Shown piece by piece: positions 44,262 through 53,050 of a DNA stretch of 64,000 bases. Source of the DNA: UBA3006 sp036746695. GTDB lineage: Bacteria > Actinomycetota > Acidimicrobiia > Acidimicrobiales > Ilumatobacteraceae. The notes beneath the pieces were generated by a model that ran no database searches, was not told the DNA's origin, and saw nothing but the letters and a program-made list of their open reading frames with translations. The translations under genes and the position numbers were made by a program. The stretch covers positions 310,001 to 374,000 of the forward strand of contig DAIODP010000001.1 of the NCBI GenBank assembly GCA_036746695.1. Reading direction: 5' to 3'. Every line of letters begins with the position of its first letter. Position 1 is the stretch's first letter.

Positions 44262-45482
44262 TTACGCCATAGTCTTTCGCAGGCGACTGTCAAGCGTCTC
44301 GAGGAATTCCTCCGTGGTCTGCCATGGTGCTTGCTCTCCACCGACGAGTAGCGACAAATCCTTCGTCATCTCGCCTGCCTCGACCGCTTCAATACAAACC
44401 TTTTCTACTTTGCGGGCGAAATCGATAACCGCCGGCGTGTTGTCCAACTTGCCGCGGTGCTCTAAACCACGCGTCCACGCGAAGATCGATGCGATCGGAT
44501 TGGTGGATGTTTTCTTCCCAGCCTGATGATCGCGATAATGACGTGTCACTGTTCCGTGCGCCGCTTCAGATTCGAGAACACGACCGTCTGGTGTGGCAAG
44601 AACCGAGGTCATCAGGCCAAGCGAACCAAACCCTTGCGCAACGATGTCGGATTGCACGTCACCGTCATAGTTCTTGCAGGCCCACACATATCCGCCTTCC
44701 CAACGAAGCATGCATGCAACCATGTCATCGATGAGTCGATGCTCGTAGGTGAGGCCAGCCTTGTCGAACTGCTCCTTAAATTCTTGATTGAACACTTCCT
44801 CGAACAAATCCTTGAACCGGCCGTCGTATGCCTTCAGGATGGTGTTCTTGGTGCTGAGGAACAACGGATAGTTGCGTTGCAGCGAGTAATTCATAGTTGC
44901 GCGAGCAAAGTTGCGAATTGACTCATCAAAGTTGTACATACCCATGACAACACCAGAGCCGGTGAAGTCGGCAACTTTCATTTCAATCGGCTTGCTGCCA
45001 TCTTTCGGCACGTACGTCATGGTGACGGTTCCTTCGCCGGGAACACGGAAGTCTGTTGCCTTGTATTGATCGCCGTGAGCATGACGACCAATGACAATTG
45101 GTTTGGTCCAACCTGGCACAAGCTTCGGAATGTTCTTGCAGATAATCGGTTCACGAAAAACGACGCCATCGAGAATATTTCGGATGGTGCCGTTTGGCGA
45201 CTTCCACATCTGCTTCAGGTTGAACTCTTTTACGCGTGCCTCATCGGGCGTGATGGTTGCGCACTTGATGCCAACACCGTGCTTCAAAATAGCATTCGCC
45301 GAATCGATCGTTACTTGATCGTTTGTTGCGTCGCGATGCTCGATACCCAAGTCGTAGTACTCCAGATTGATGTCGAGATACGGCAAGATCAAGCGATCCT
45401 TGATGAAAGTCCACATGATGCGAGTCATTTCATCGCCATCAAGCTCGACTACCGGATTGAGTACTTTAATTTTCTCAGCCAT
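44262..45482 (-). CDS. icd: NADP-dependent isocitrate dehydrogenase (eukaryotic-type)
   Basis: A 406-residue enzyme converting isocitrate to 2-oxoglutarate. The sequence follows the homodimeric, eukaryotic-like subfamily rather than E. coli Icd: VELDGDEMTRIMWTFIKD, MWKSPNGTIRNILDG, IGRHAHGDQYKATDF and LIDDMVACMLRWEGGYVWACKN, shown in parts. The ATG at 45482 is chosen because MAEKIKV is the family start and GGAG lies seven bases before it. It is divergent from the acyl-CoA dehydrogenase gene and is followed directly by the quinone-oxidoreductase gene. Confidence 0.95.
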   Translation of the reverse strand: MAEKIKVLNPVVELDGDEMTRIMWTFIKDRLILPYLDINLEYYDLGIEHRDATNDQVTIDSANAILKHGVGIKCATITPDEARVKEFNLKQMWKSPNGTIRNILDGVVFREPIICKNIPKLVPGWTKPIVIGRHAHGDQYKATDFRVPGEGTVTMTYVPKDGSKPIEMKVADFTGSGVVMGMYNFDESIRNFARATMNYSLQRNYPLFLSTKNTILKAYDGRFKDLFEEVFNQEFKEQFDKAGLTYEHRLIDDMVACMLRWEGGYVWACKNYDGDVQSDIVAQGFGSLGLMTSVLATPDGRVLESEAAHGTVTRHYRDHQAGKKTSTNPIASIFAWTRGLEHRGKLDNTPAVIDFARKVEKVCIEAVEAGEMTKDLSLLVGGEQAPWQTTEEFLETLDSRLRKTMA

Positions 45483-45597
45483 GAGGGGGCTCCAGCCTGT
45501 TCTTCCGATTTCCCGGAACTTGTATCTGACTTGTACACAATACCCCAACAGCGCGCCGGCTGAGACTTGCACGCCCTCACGCCCCTACTCTCTCCCT

Positions 45598-46713
45598 ATG
45601 GATTTTGCGTGGTCTGCCGAACATGTAGCCCTGCGGGCGCGCGCCAAAAATGCAGCCAACGCTGCCGTCAAAAAGTACGGGCGCTTCAACGACACGTGGA
45701 TGAACGGATACAGCAAGGAATTTTCGGAGGAACTTGCGGCTCACGGTTGGATCGGGATGACATGGCCAACCGAATATGGTGGTGGTGGCCGCCCACCAAT
45801 TGAGCGACTCATTGTTGCCGAAGAAATGATCGCCGCCGGCGCCCCTATCGCTGCCTCATGGTTTGCCGACCGGCAGATGGGGCCGGCACTCATTGCGTAC
45901 GGCACCAAACAACAACAAGAAGAGTTTTTGCCAAACATGCTCGCCGGAAAGACCACGTGGTGCATTGGCATGAGCGAACCGAATGCGGGCAGCGATTTGG
46001 CCTCACTCAAAACATTTGCCGCCGATGATGGCGACGAATGGGTTATAAACGGACAAAAAATTTGGACGAGCTTCGGTGAAGTTGCCGACTATTGCTATCT
46101 CATCTGTCGAACCAGCAACGACGGCCCTCCCCATGCAGGAATTAGCGAAATCATTGTCCCCATGAACACACCAGGCATTGATGTTCGACCCATTCAAGAC
46201 ATGACTACTAATCGTCACTTCTGCGAAGTTTTCTACACCGATGTGCGGGTACCAAAGGCCAATCTTGTAGGCAAGCAAGGTGGCGCGTTTGCGCAGACCA
46301 TGCGCCAACTTGAACACGAACGTGGTGGCATCGATCGCCTGGTGTCGAACAAGGCGTTGTACGACATGGCGGTGCTGCAAGCCGATACGTCCAACCCCTT
46401 GGTACGACAAGAAATTGCCCGCATCGAAATTGGTTACCGGGTGGGAAGAATTCTGGTTATTCGTGAAGTACTGAAGCAGGCCCCTGCTGGGTTCTCTGCC
46501 GCAACAAAATGCTTCTGCACAGAACTAGAGGCCCGAATTTCTGACTTTGTCTTTACCACTCTTGGTATGCAGGCAACGCTGTGGGACGACGTGACCCAGG
46601 GACTGGCATACGCGCCCGGTTACACCATCATGGGCGGAACCTCAAACGTAATGCGCAACATCATTGGCGAACGAGTGCTTGGTCTTCCGAAGGAGCCCCA
46701 GCCAAGAAACTAA
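45598..46713 (+). CDS. Acyl-CoA dehydrogenase
   Basis: A 371-residue FAD enzyme of fatty-acid or related beta-oxidation. The FAD/substrate block is WCIGMSEPNAGSDLAS, followed by INGQKIWTSFGEVADY, and the C-terminal helical domain ends YTIMGGTSNVMRNIIGERVLG. The ATG at 45598 is preferred because the homology starts there; an extended upstream reading would cover the divergent icd. The catalytic base position cannot be read with certainty. It lies nine bases upstream of the metallo-beta-lactamase gene on the same strand. Confidence 0.92.
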   Translation: MDFAWSAEHVALRARAKNAANAAVKKYGRFNDTWMNGYSKEFSEELAAHGWIGMTWPTEYGGGGRPPIERLIVAEEMIAAGAPIAASWFADRQMGPALIAYGTKQQQEEFLPNMLAGKTTWCIGMSEPNAGSDLASLKTFAADDGDEWVINGQKIWTSFGEVADYCYLICRTSNDGPPHAGISEIIVPMNTPGIDVRPIQDMTTNRHFCEVFYTDVRVPKANLVGKQGGAFAQTMRQLEHERGGIDRLVSNKALYDMAVLQADTSNPLVRQEIARIEIGYRVGRILVIREVLKQAPAGFSAATKCFCTELEARISDFVFTTLGMQATLWDDVTQGLAYAPGYTIMGGTSNVMRNIIGERVLGLPKEPQPRN

Positions 46714-46722
46714 GGTTGCTGC

Positions 46723-48048
46723 ATGCACCCAATCGAACTTTCCACCAAGGTGATTGACAGCGGCATCGTCGATCAGCCACTCAACCGCGTGAACAACGAG
46801 ATAACGGAACTTGCCGACAACCTGGCAATCGTTGAAAGCTTCAGCCACAGCGTGGTGTGGGACACGGGCGATGGTCTGATGTGTTTTGATGCCTCTGGTG
46901 CTGGCAGCGGCGAAGCGGTTGTGAAATCCATTCGGTCGTGGCGAAACGATCCAATTTCAAGCCTGGTTTACACGCACGGACATGCGGACCACGTTGGTGG
47001 CAGTATCGCGTTCGCGAATGACGCGAAGTTGCGCGGCGCGCCAAACCCACATGTGATCGGGCACGAAAACGTGACAAAGCGTATGGACCGCTACAGCGCT
47101 ACCAATGATTTGAACGTTCGCATCAATCGCCGACAGTTTGGTGGAATCAAATCCGACATGAAGCCAAACTCGGGAAATATGCGCGAGGCCCTTGCGCTGG
47201 ACGAGGGTGCGCAATACTTCATTCCTCCCGCAACCCTGCGCCCAGACCAATCGTTCGTTGATCAACTAACAATTAAGGCCGGTGACACCACTGTTGAGTT
47301 TCATCACGCCCGCGGAGAAACCGACGATCATCTTTGGGGATGGATACCGGAGAAGAAGTGGATCTTCACCGGAGACTTCGTAATCTGGAACTACCCCAAC
47401 GCAGGAAACCCACAAAAAGTTCAGCGCTACGCACTCGAATGGGCACAGGCGCTTCGGCGCATGATCGACCAGGGGCCAGAGCTGCTCCTCCCCGCTCACG
47501 GCCTGCCAATCGAAGGCAAGAAGCGGATTGCAACGGTTCTTGATGACATCGCAACCTCGCTTGAGACATTGGTTTCGCAAGTTATTCAGATGATGAACAA
47601 TGGCGAGACACTCGACAGCATCATTCACTCGGTAAAAGTCCCACAACATATTCTCGATAAGCCATACATGCGTCCGTTCTACGACGAACCCGAATTTGTC
47701 GTACGAAATATTTGGCGCTTGTATGGAGGTTGGTGGGATGGCGCGGCTTCACGCCTAAAGCCTTCGCCCGATGCTGTATTGGCAACCGAACTTTCGCAAT
47801 TAGCAGGCGGCCCTCAGGTGCTCATCGAACGCGCGCTCGAACTTGTAGAGACAAACATCCGTCTTGCTTGCCACTTAGCCGACCTCGCAGGTTGGGCTGC
47901 CCCAGAAGACCCGAGTGTTCACGCGAGCAGGGCCGCCGTCTACGACCAGCGACGGAAGGGCGAACTCTCACTGATGAGCAAAGGCATTTTCAAGGCGGCA
48001 TCACGCGAGTCGGAAGCCGTTGTAAAAGCAGCCGAATCTCAAACGTGA
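46723..48048 (+). CDS. Alkyl-sulfatase-like metallo-beta-lactamase protein
   Basis: A 441-residue protein with an N-terminal metallo-beta-lactamase fold. The zinc motif THGHADH is at residues 84-90, and further ligands are in HHARGETDDH, FTGDFVIW and LLPAHGLP. The C-terminal part (from about residue 310, RPFYDEPEFVVRNIWRLYGGWWDGA shown as FYDEPEFVVRNIW plus RLYGGWWDGA) matches the dimerisation region of BDS1/SdsA1-type alkyl sulfatases. Whether it splits alkyl sulfates or another ester is not shown. Its stop overlaps the next GTG start (GTGA). Confidence 0.83.
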   Translation: MHPIELSTKVIDSGIVDQPLNRVNNEITELADNLAIVESFSHSVVWDTGDGLMCFDASGAGSGEAVVKSIRSWRNDPISSLVYTHGHADHVGGSIAFANDAKLRGAPNPHVIGHENVTKRMDRYSATNDLNVRINRRQFGGIKSDMKPNSGNMREALALDEGAQYFIPPATLRPDQSFVDQLTIKAGDTTVEFHHARGETDDHLWGWIPEKKWIFTGDFVIWNYPNAGNPQKVQRYALEWAQALRRMIDQGPELLLPAHGLPIEGKKRIATVLDDIATSLETLVSQVIQMMNNGETLDSIIHSVKVPQHILDKPYMRPFYDEPEFVVRNIWRLYGGWWDGAASRLKPSPDAVLATELSQLAGGPQVLIERALELVETNIRLACHLADLAGWAAPEDPSVHASRAAVYDQRRKGELSLMSKGIFKAASRESEAVVKAAESQT

Positions 48049-49499
48049 TTCTTGGCTTACAGCGCGTGCTTGGCGGTGGTGAATCAAAAGAAACACGACA
48101 GTTAGCGATAGCAACATTTGGACTGCACCAATTACTTGCTGTTTACCTACTCGTACGACATGAATTATGGCGAGATGAATTGCAGGCGTGGTCAATTGCA
48201 ATGGCGAGCACCTCGCCCCTTGATGTAATTCGTAATACCCAATTTGAAGGAAGACCGCCACTGTGGCAGTTACTACTTTGGCCACTAACGCGACTATTCG
48301 ACAATCCGAATGCCATGAAGTTCGTCGTATTTGCAATTGGTAGTGCCGCGATGTGGCTCTGGATCAGAAATACCGCCTTGCCACTATTGATTAGGGCTCT
48401 AGTTTCATTTGGGTTTCTGTTTACTGGTGGCTACTTCGGCCACTCGCGCGAATACATTTTGATGTTGCTGTTGCTTCTTGTGGCTATAGCAGCCACGAAT
48501 AGAAGCCCGCTATCAAACATTTCGACTCTGGCAATCTGTCTCTTATCCACGGTCAACCTATTTGGATTGGTCATGGCGGCGGCTTTGACGCTTTCGACAA
48601 TTTTGCTGCCATCTATTCAGCGCATAAAGAAGCCGGTTTCCAGAAACACTTTCACCGCGATTTCACGTGTTGCCGTCATAACTACTGCACTCGCAATCAA
48701 TGCCTACTGGATATACCCGAAGCAGGAGAGCCAATTTGGCGTGGGCACCTATATCGGTTGGCAAAAACCAATAGCTAATGCAATATTCCCGTTTGCGGAG
48801 AGTCTGGAATCAAATCAGACCATGTGGGCAATTTTTGCAGTTATCACCCTCCTGCTACTCGCATATGGCCTGCTTCGAACAAACCGAATTGGCTTCGCCT
48901 ACCTGCTGTCTGCATGCGCAGTCCTTTCACTCAACGCATCATTCGGCTATGCCTTTTATTGGTGGCACTGGGGCGCAGTTGTAATTGTCGCAGTGACATC
49001 TCCACTCTTAAAGACAGAAATCAGCACACCTCGTTTTGGCTACAGATTGATTGTGTTTTCACTCTTCGTGATCGCATGTTCCGGACTTATTGCAAACTGG
49101 AAAGGCCCGGGCGAACTCGTCTACGGAAAAACACCATATTCAATGAGCCAGACAACTGCCGAACAATTGAAGGAAATCTGTCAGCCAGACTGCACAATCA
49201 TCGTTGATTGGGACGCGACAGGTGCAGCAATATCTGCTCATCTAGGTGGCAGGAGTTTGTACTACCTCAATCGGCAGGAGTTTGGAACTTTTGCATTGTT
49301 TGTTCGAACCAACGTTTCGCCAACTTGGGAGCAGGCAATTTCAACGATGCAACAGTTCGATCGTCCCATTCTTGTTACGACAGATCTCCTCACAGGAGCG
49401 TTGCCGATCGATTTAGAAATGGTGAGTGCACCCTGGGGTGGAGTGTGGGACAACGCACTGATTTTGCAGCTTGCAACAAAACCAATCAGACCTCAATGA
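48045..49499 (+). CDS. Polytopic membrane protein, GT-C-like (putative)
   Basis: About 484 residues with nine or more hydrophobic helices. An N-terminal acidic motif, ELWRDELQAWSIA, followed by FEGRPPLWQLLLWPL, resembles the first luminal loop of GT-C glycosyltransferases. A soluble C-terminal tail of about 120 residues follows (SMSQTTAEQLKEICQPDCTIIVDWD shown as AEQLKEICQPDCTIIVDWD). The GTG at 48045 overlaps the previous stop. Sampled lines are about 43-48% GC, well under the 65% of one sampled line in the gene before it, so horizontal gain is possible. The assignment is tentative. Confidence 0.62.
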   Translation: MILGLQRVLGGGESKETRQLAIATFGLHQLLAVYLLVRHELWRDELQAWSIAMASTSPLDVIRNTQFEGRPPLWQLLLWPLTRLFDNPNAMKFVVFAIGSAAMWLWIRNTALPLLIRALVSFGFLFTGGYFGHSREYILMLLLLLVAIAATNRSPLSNISTLAICLLSTVNLFGLVMAAALTLSTILLPSIQRIKKPVSRNTFTAISRVAVITTALAINAYWIYPKQESQFGVGTYIGWQKPIANAIFPFAESLESNQTMWAIFAVITLLLLAYGLLRTNRIGFAYLLSACAVLSLNASFGYAFYWWHWGAVVIVAVTSPLLKTEISTPRFGYRLIVFSLFVIACSGLIANWKGPGELVYGKTPYSMSQTTAEQLKEICQPDCTIIVDWDATGAAISAHLGGRSLYYLNRQEFGTFALFVRTNVSPTWEQAISTMQQFDRPILVTTDLLTGALPIDLEMVSAPWGGVWDNALILQLATKPIRPQ

Positions 49500-49509
49500 C
49501 CACAAATAG

Positions 49510-49582
49510 TGGGCGCGACGGGGCTCGAACCCGGGACCTCCACCATGTCGAGGTGGCGCTCTACCAACTGAGCTACACGCCC
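49510..49582 (-). tRNA. tRNA-Val (GAC)
   Basis: A 73-nt cloverleaf on the minus strand. Acceptor stem GGGCGTG/CGCGCCC with discriminator A; D stem GCTC/GAGC; anticodon arm CCACC-TCGACAT-GGTGG; T arm CCGGG-TTCGAGC-CCCGT. The anticodon reads GAC (valine GUC/GUU). The base before the anticodon (position 33) is C instead of the nearly universal U. CCA is not encoded. It lies 15 bases downstream of hemW on the same strand. Confidence 0.93.
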
Positions 49583-49597
49583 TAAAGCGGTTTTAGC

Positions 49598-50695
49598 CTA
49601 TCCCGAGTTTTCGGAAATACGAAGTCGCAGGCTCACTTCATTGGCCATTAACCGACCGGCGCGCGTGAGCACCCACCGATCGCCTTGAGGAGCAATGAGA
49701 TCTGCCAGCAGTTCTTGATCTTCAGAAGAAAATGAGTTTGCGGGCACGCCATCGCGAACTCGAATGAGCAATTGAAGGGCTTCGAGCCTTCGCGTGGAAT
49801 CGTCCAACGTCTCACTGGATGACTCTGGTGATTGGCCGGCATCGACCATCTCGATGTATCGATCTGGGGTTCGAACATTCCACCAACGACGACCATCCAT
49901 GTGGGCATGAGCTGCACAACCAAAACCGTCGTAATTCCCCTGCAACCAGTACAGATAGTTGTGGGCACACTCGTGGCCAGGTTTAGACCAATTGGAGATT
50001 TCGTAATTGACTAGCCCATTGTCACTAAATAGTTTGTCGACCAATTCGTACTTGTCTGCCTGATCATCGTTGTCCGGATGACGGTCGGTCTGAAGAGCCA
50101 ACGGTGTGTTTGCTTCTACGGTTAGACCGTAAGCGGAAACGTGCGGCGGGTCGAGCGCCACCACCTCATGAACCGTTGTGCGCCAATCGTCCAACGACTC
50201 GCCTGCTGCACCGTAAATGACGTCGAGGTTGAAGGTAGAAAAGCCTGCTTCTCGGACGTAGGCAACCGAACGCCGAACATTTTCTGGGTCGTGTGTGCGG
50301 CCTAGTGACGCAAGCACATGCGGAACAGTTGACTGCACACCAATCGAGATTCGATTCACACCGCCTGCCAGGTACTCCCTCATCATCGGCAGAGTGATGT
50401 TGTCGGGATTGCACTCCACTGTCACCTCTGCGCCGCGCGCAAGCGGAATTGTTTTCAAGACCGCCATCAACTCTTCGGCAGGAACCATGCTTGGCGTGCC
50501 ACCACCCACAAACACCGACGTCGCAGGTGGCATTCCATCCGCCACTCTGCGAGCAATATGTTGCGACAGTGACTTCAGATATGTACTGGTGAGGTGATGC
50601 CTATCGGTAAATGTTGCAAATGCGCAATAGTCGCACCGCTTGGAACAAAAAGGGATGTGCACATATACGCCGTGCGCGTTAGCAGCGAGTTGCAT
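49598..50695 (-). CDS. hemW: Radical-SAM haem chaperone HemW
   Basis: A 365-residue radical-SAM protein, related to coproporphyrinogen III oxidase but thought to deliver haem to proteins. The cluster motif C-X3-C-X2-C is at C17, C21 and C24 (CSKRCDYCAF), and family blocks are FVGGGTPSMVP, RISIGVQS, NLDVIYGAAGES and SAYGLTVE. The ATG at 50695 follows the bldD stop by four bases. It is the last gene of the lepA-to-hemW block, a familiar neighbourhood in Actinobacteria and other bacteria. Confidence 0.92.
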   Translation of the reverse strand: MQLAANAHGVYVHIPFCSKRCDYCAFATFTDRHHLTSTYLKSLSQHIARRVADGMPPATSVFVGGGTPSMVPAEELMAVLKTIPLARGAEVTVECNPDNITLPMMREYLAGGVNRISIGVQSTVPHVLASLGRTHDPENVRRSVAYVREAGFSTFNLDVIYGAAGESLDDWRTTVHEVVALDPPHVSAYGLTVEANTPLALQTDRHPDNDDQADKYELVDKLFSDNGLVNYEISNWSKPGHECAHNYLYWLQGNYDGFGCAAHAHMDGRRWWNVRTPDRYIEMVDAGQSPESSSETLDDSTRRLEALQLLIRVRDGVPANSFSSEDQELLADLIAPQGDRWVLTRAGRLMANEVSLRLRISENSG

Positions 50696-50699
50696 CGTT

Positions 50700-51221
50700 C
50701 TACGTTGTTGGCGGAACGAATAGCAAGTCGAGTTCGGCAAGCTTTGCTCCAACTTCGTCCACGCTGACATCAAGCATGACAGCGATTGCGCGAGTGTCAT
50801 TTGCGCGAACGGTAATCACTTTGCCGTTGAAGTCTTGCCGTTGTACCTGAATCATGCGCAGTAAGCGTTCGAGCATTTTGAATTGTGCGCCGTCTCGAGT
50901 TGACAGCTTGGCAACATCAATTCGCAATTTTTTGGGTGCAGCAGCACCCGGTTGCGCAGCGTCTTCACGCTGCGGATCTCGCGGCAACAGTTGGTCGACA
51001 GTGACGCCATAGAACCTCGCCAGGCGCTCGAGGCGCAGAACACTAATCATGCGCTCACCGCGCTCATAGGCGCCCATCACCGACGCCTTGAACTCCTGTT
51101 GGGTGGATTGCTCGATGTCGCTGAGCGAAAGGTTTTTCTGCTGGCGAATTGCGCGAAGACGCTCGCCCACCATGCGCGCATACGACAGCTCGTCGGCCTG
51201 GTCGCCTCGTTCCATACTCAC
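50700..51221 (-). CDS. bldD: BldD-type regulator with c-di-GMP signature
   Basis: A 173-residue protein with an N-terminal HTH of the XRE group (VGERLRAIRQQKNLSLSDIEQ, shown as GERLRAIRQQKNLSLSDIE; then VMGAYERGERMISVLRLERL) and a C-terminal domain. That domain carries R128-Q-D130-X8-R139-A-N-D142, matching the RXD-X8-RXXD motif by which Streptomyces BldD binds c-di-GMP. BldD links this nucleotide to development and cell-cycle control. It overlaps rsmE by four bases and precedes hemW. The motif makes c-di-GMP binding likely; the target genes are unknown. Confidence 0.85.
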   Translation of the reverse strand: MSMERGDQADELSYARMVGERLRAIRQQKNLSLSDIEQSTQQEFKASVMGAYERGERMISVLRLERLARFYGVTVDQLLPRDPQREDAAQPGAAAPKKLRIDVAKLSTRDGAQFKMLERLLRMIQVQRQDFNGKVITVRANDTRAIAVMLDVSVDEVGAKLAELDLLFVPPTT

Positions 51222-51907
51222 GCAATCTCCCTACGACAACGGCTCATCAATGCACCTGCAACTATTGCAGCAGTTTCGGCACGAAGAATGGATTCGCCCA
51301 ACGACACCCGCTTGGCGCACTGCTCCAACTCTTCTGGCGCAAACCCGCCCTCTGGGCCGATCACTACGCATCGATCGTTGTCGTCAACGGGTTTACCGCC
51401 TGGTTCGGCCAGTGATGCTGTGTATTGGCCCAATACCAATGCCAAAGGTGTGACACCGCAAACTTTGGGCAACCACACCCTGCGGCTCTGCATGGCGGCC
51501 TCGCGAGCAACACGTTGCAATCGCTCGAGCAGTTTTTCTGCACGTGCCGCATCCCACTTCACCACGGAAAATCGAGTTGGAGTTAACGGAATGATTTCAT
51601 CAATCCCAATCTCTGTCAGTTTCTGCACGATCACTTCGGGTTTCTCGCCCTTCACAGGAGCAAACGCAACTACCAGTGGCCAGCGAGGCGCATCAATGCG
51701 TCGAATCTCGCTTGTTGCGGTGAGCGATGCGTCCTTCGACAGAGTCGCTGTCATCCACCCGCCGATTCCATCGCTGAGGGAAACGCTGTCGGTGTCTTTC
51801 ACTCGAAGAACCTTCAATAAGTGATGGGCATCCAAATCATCCAATTGAGGATTGTTCAGCGATTCGACAAAAACATGTGCCGCCGAGCGACGCAATACAT
51901 CGTTCAC
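51218..51907 (-). CDS. rsmE: 16S rRNA (uracil-N3)-methyltransferase RsmE
   Basis: A 229-residue SPOUT methyltransferase that modifies U1498 of 16S rRNA. Visible are the N-terminal PUA-like region (HHLLKVLRVKDTDSVSLSDG), the block LTEIGIDEIIPLTPTRFSV, and the C-terminal knot with CVVIGPEGGFAPEELE and SLGESILRAETA. It overlaps dnaJ by four bases upstream and bldD by four downstream. This dnaJ-rsmE pairing is common in bacteria. Confidence 0.93.
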   Translation of the reverse strand: MNDVLRRSAAHVFVESLNNPQLDDLDAHHLLKVLRVKDTDSVSLSDGIGGWMTATLSKDASLTATSEIRRIDAPRWPLVVAFAPVKGEKPEVIVQKLTEIGIDEIIPLTPTRFSVVKWDAARAEKLLERLQRVAREAAMQSRRVWLPKVCGVTPLALVLGQYTASLAEPGGKPVDDNDRCVVIGPEGGFAPEELEQCAKRVSLGESILRAETAAIVAGALMSRCRREIA

Positions 51908-53043
51908 AAGAACGCAGACTTGATTTTGGACTTCAGCTTTGAGCCCTCTTCAGCAACATGTTCTCCGCGCTTCTTTGCGTACTGATGCAACAGTTCGCTT
52001 TCCTCTTTCGACAATTTCGTCGGCACTTCAACAGCGACGTACGCCCTCAAGTCGCCGCGACCACGCGAACGACCGCCGTTGGTGAGCCTTGTTACTCCGC
52101 GCCCCTTCAATACAAACTCGCGACCATGCTGAGTGCCCGCGGGGATGACTAATTCCTCGTCTCCGTCAAGCGTGCCCAACGTGAGTTGAGTGCCAAGCGC
52201 TGCTTGCGCTATAGAAATGACAACGTCGGTGACGAGGTCGTCATCTTCTCGGCGAAAGGTCTCGTGGTCGGCAACCCGCACGTGCACGTACAAATCGCCC
52301 GCACCGCCACCGCGCACACCAACTGCACCCTTGCCGGTTAGGCGAAGTGTTTGGCCGCTATCTATTCCTGCCGGAACGTCGACGGTGTATGCAACTTCCT
52401 TTACTTTCCGGCCTTCGCCTCTGCATGAGTTGCACGGCGATGCGATGGTCTGACCCATTCCATTACAACGGCCACATGCCGCCATCGTCACCATCTGGCC
52501 AAGCATGCTCTGACGAACCCGACGCACCTGGCCCGCACCATTGCACTCGGTACATGTCGTTGCCGCTGTGCCTTTTTCTGCGCCAGACCCGCTGCAATCG
52601 TCACAGCGCACCGCGGTCCGAACTTTCACTTCGTTGTTGCAACCGAACACTGCGTCCACAAACGAAATGTCGGCAACGGCCTCAACATCTTGACCGCGCG
52701 GAGGGCCGCTTGGTCCACGCTGTCCGCCGCCACCAAACGGGGAACCTCCACCACCAAAAAATGCTTCGAAAATGTCGCCGAACCCGCCGCCACCAAATGG
52801 ATCGCCACCACCGCCACCACCGCCAATACCCGCCTCACCGAATTGGTCGTATCTTGCTTTCTTCTCTGGATCGGAGAGCACCTCGTAAGCGCGCGACACT
52901 TCTTTGAATTTTGCTTCTGCCTCGGCATTGCCAGGGTTGGCATCTGGGTGCAGTTCGCGTGCGCGCTTGCGGTACGCCTTTTTCAACTCGTCGGCGTTTG
53001 CACTTCGGGCAACACCAAGTAGCGCGTAAAAATCCTCGGCCAT
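51904..53043 (-). CDS. dnaJ: Chaperone DnaJ
   Basis: A 379-residue Hsp40 co-chaperone. The J domain has the HPD motif (RARELHPDANPGNAE), a glycine/phenylalanine-rich linker follows, and the zinc region has four C-X2-C-X-G-X-G repeats (CDDCSGSG, CTECNGAG, CGRCNGMG, CNSCRGEG). The C-terminal substrate-binding domains follow. It lies seven bases after hrcA, the heat-shock repressor gene. It is the soluble, full-length DnaJ, in contrast to the membrane J protein near 14 kb. Confidence 0.96.
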   Translation of the reverse strand: MAEDFYALLGVARSANADELKKAYRKRARELHPDANPGNAEAEAKFKEVSRAYEVLSDPEKKARYDQFGEAGIGGGGGGGDPFGGGGFGDIFEAFFGGGGSPFGGGGQRGPSGPPRGQDVEAVADISFVDAVFGCNNEVKVRTAVRCDDCSGSGAEKGTAATTCTECNGAGQVRRVRQSMLGQMVTMAACGRCNGMGQTIASPCNSCRGEGRKVKEVAYTVDVPAGIDSGQTLRLTGKGAVGVRGGGAGDLYVHVRVADHETFRREDDDLVTDVVISIAQAALGTQLTLGTLDGDEELVIPAGTQHGREFVLKGRGVTRLTNGGRSRGRGDLRAYVAVEVPTKLSKEESELLHQYAKKRGEHVAEEGSKLKSKIKSAFL

Positions 53044-53050
53044 AGTTGGT

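Noticed and set aside
45367..45597. An extended start for the acyl-CoA dehydrogenase
   Set aside because: It overlaps icd and its promoter region; homology begins at 45598.
47712..48044. An extended N-terminus for the GT-C-like protein
   Set aside because: That stretch overlaps the alkyl-sulfatase-like gene in another frame and is arginine-rich and low in hydrophobicity. The GTG at 48045 overlapping the previous stop is the natural start.
49500..49520. Direct repeat of the tRNA-Val(GAC) 3' end indicating an island with the GT-C-like gene
   Set aside because: No second copy of the T-arm/acceptor segment was found around 47.9-48.1 kb or elsewhere in the window.
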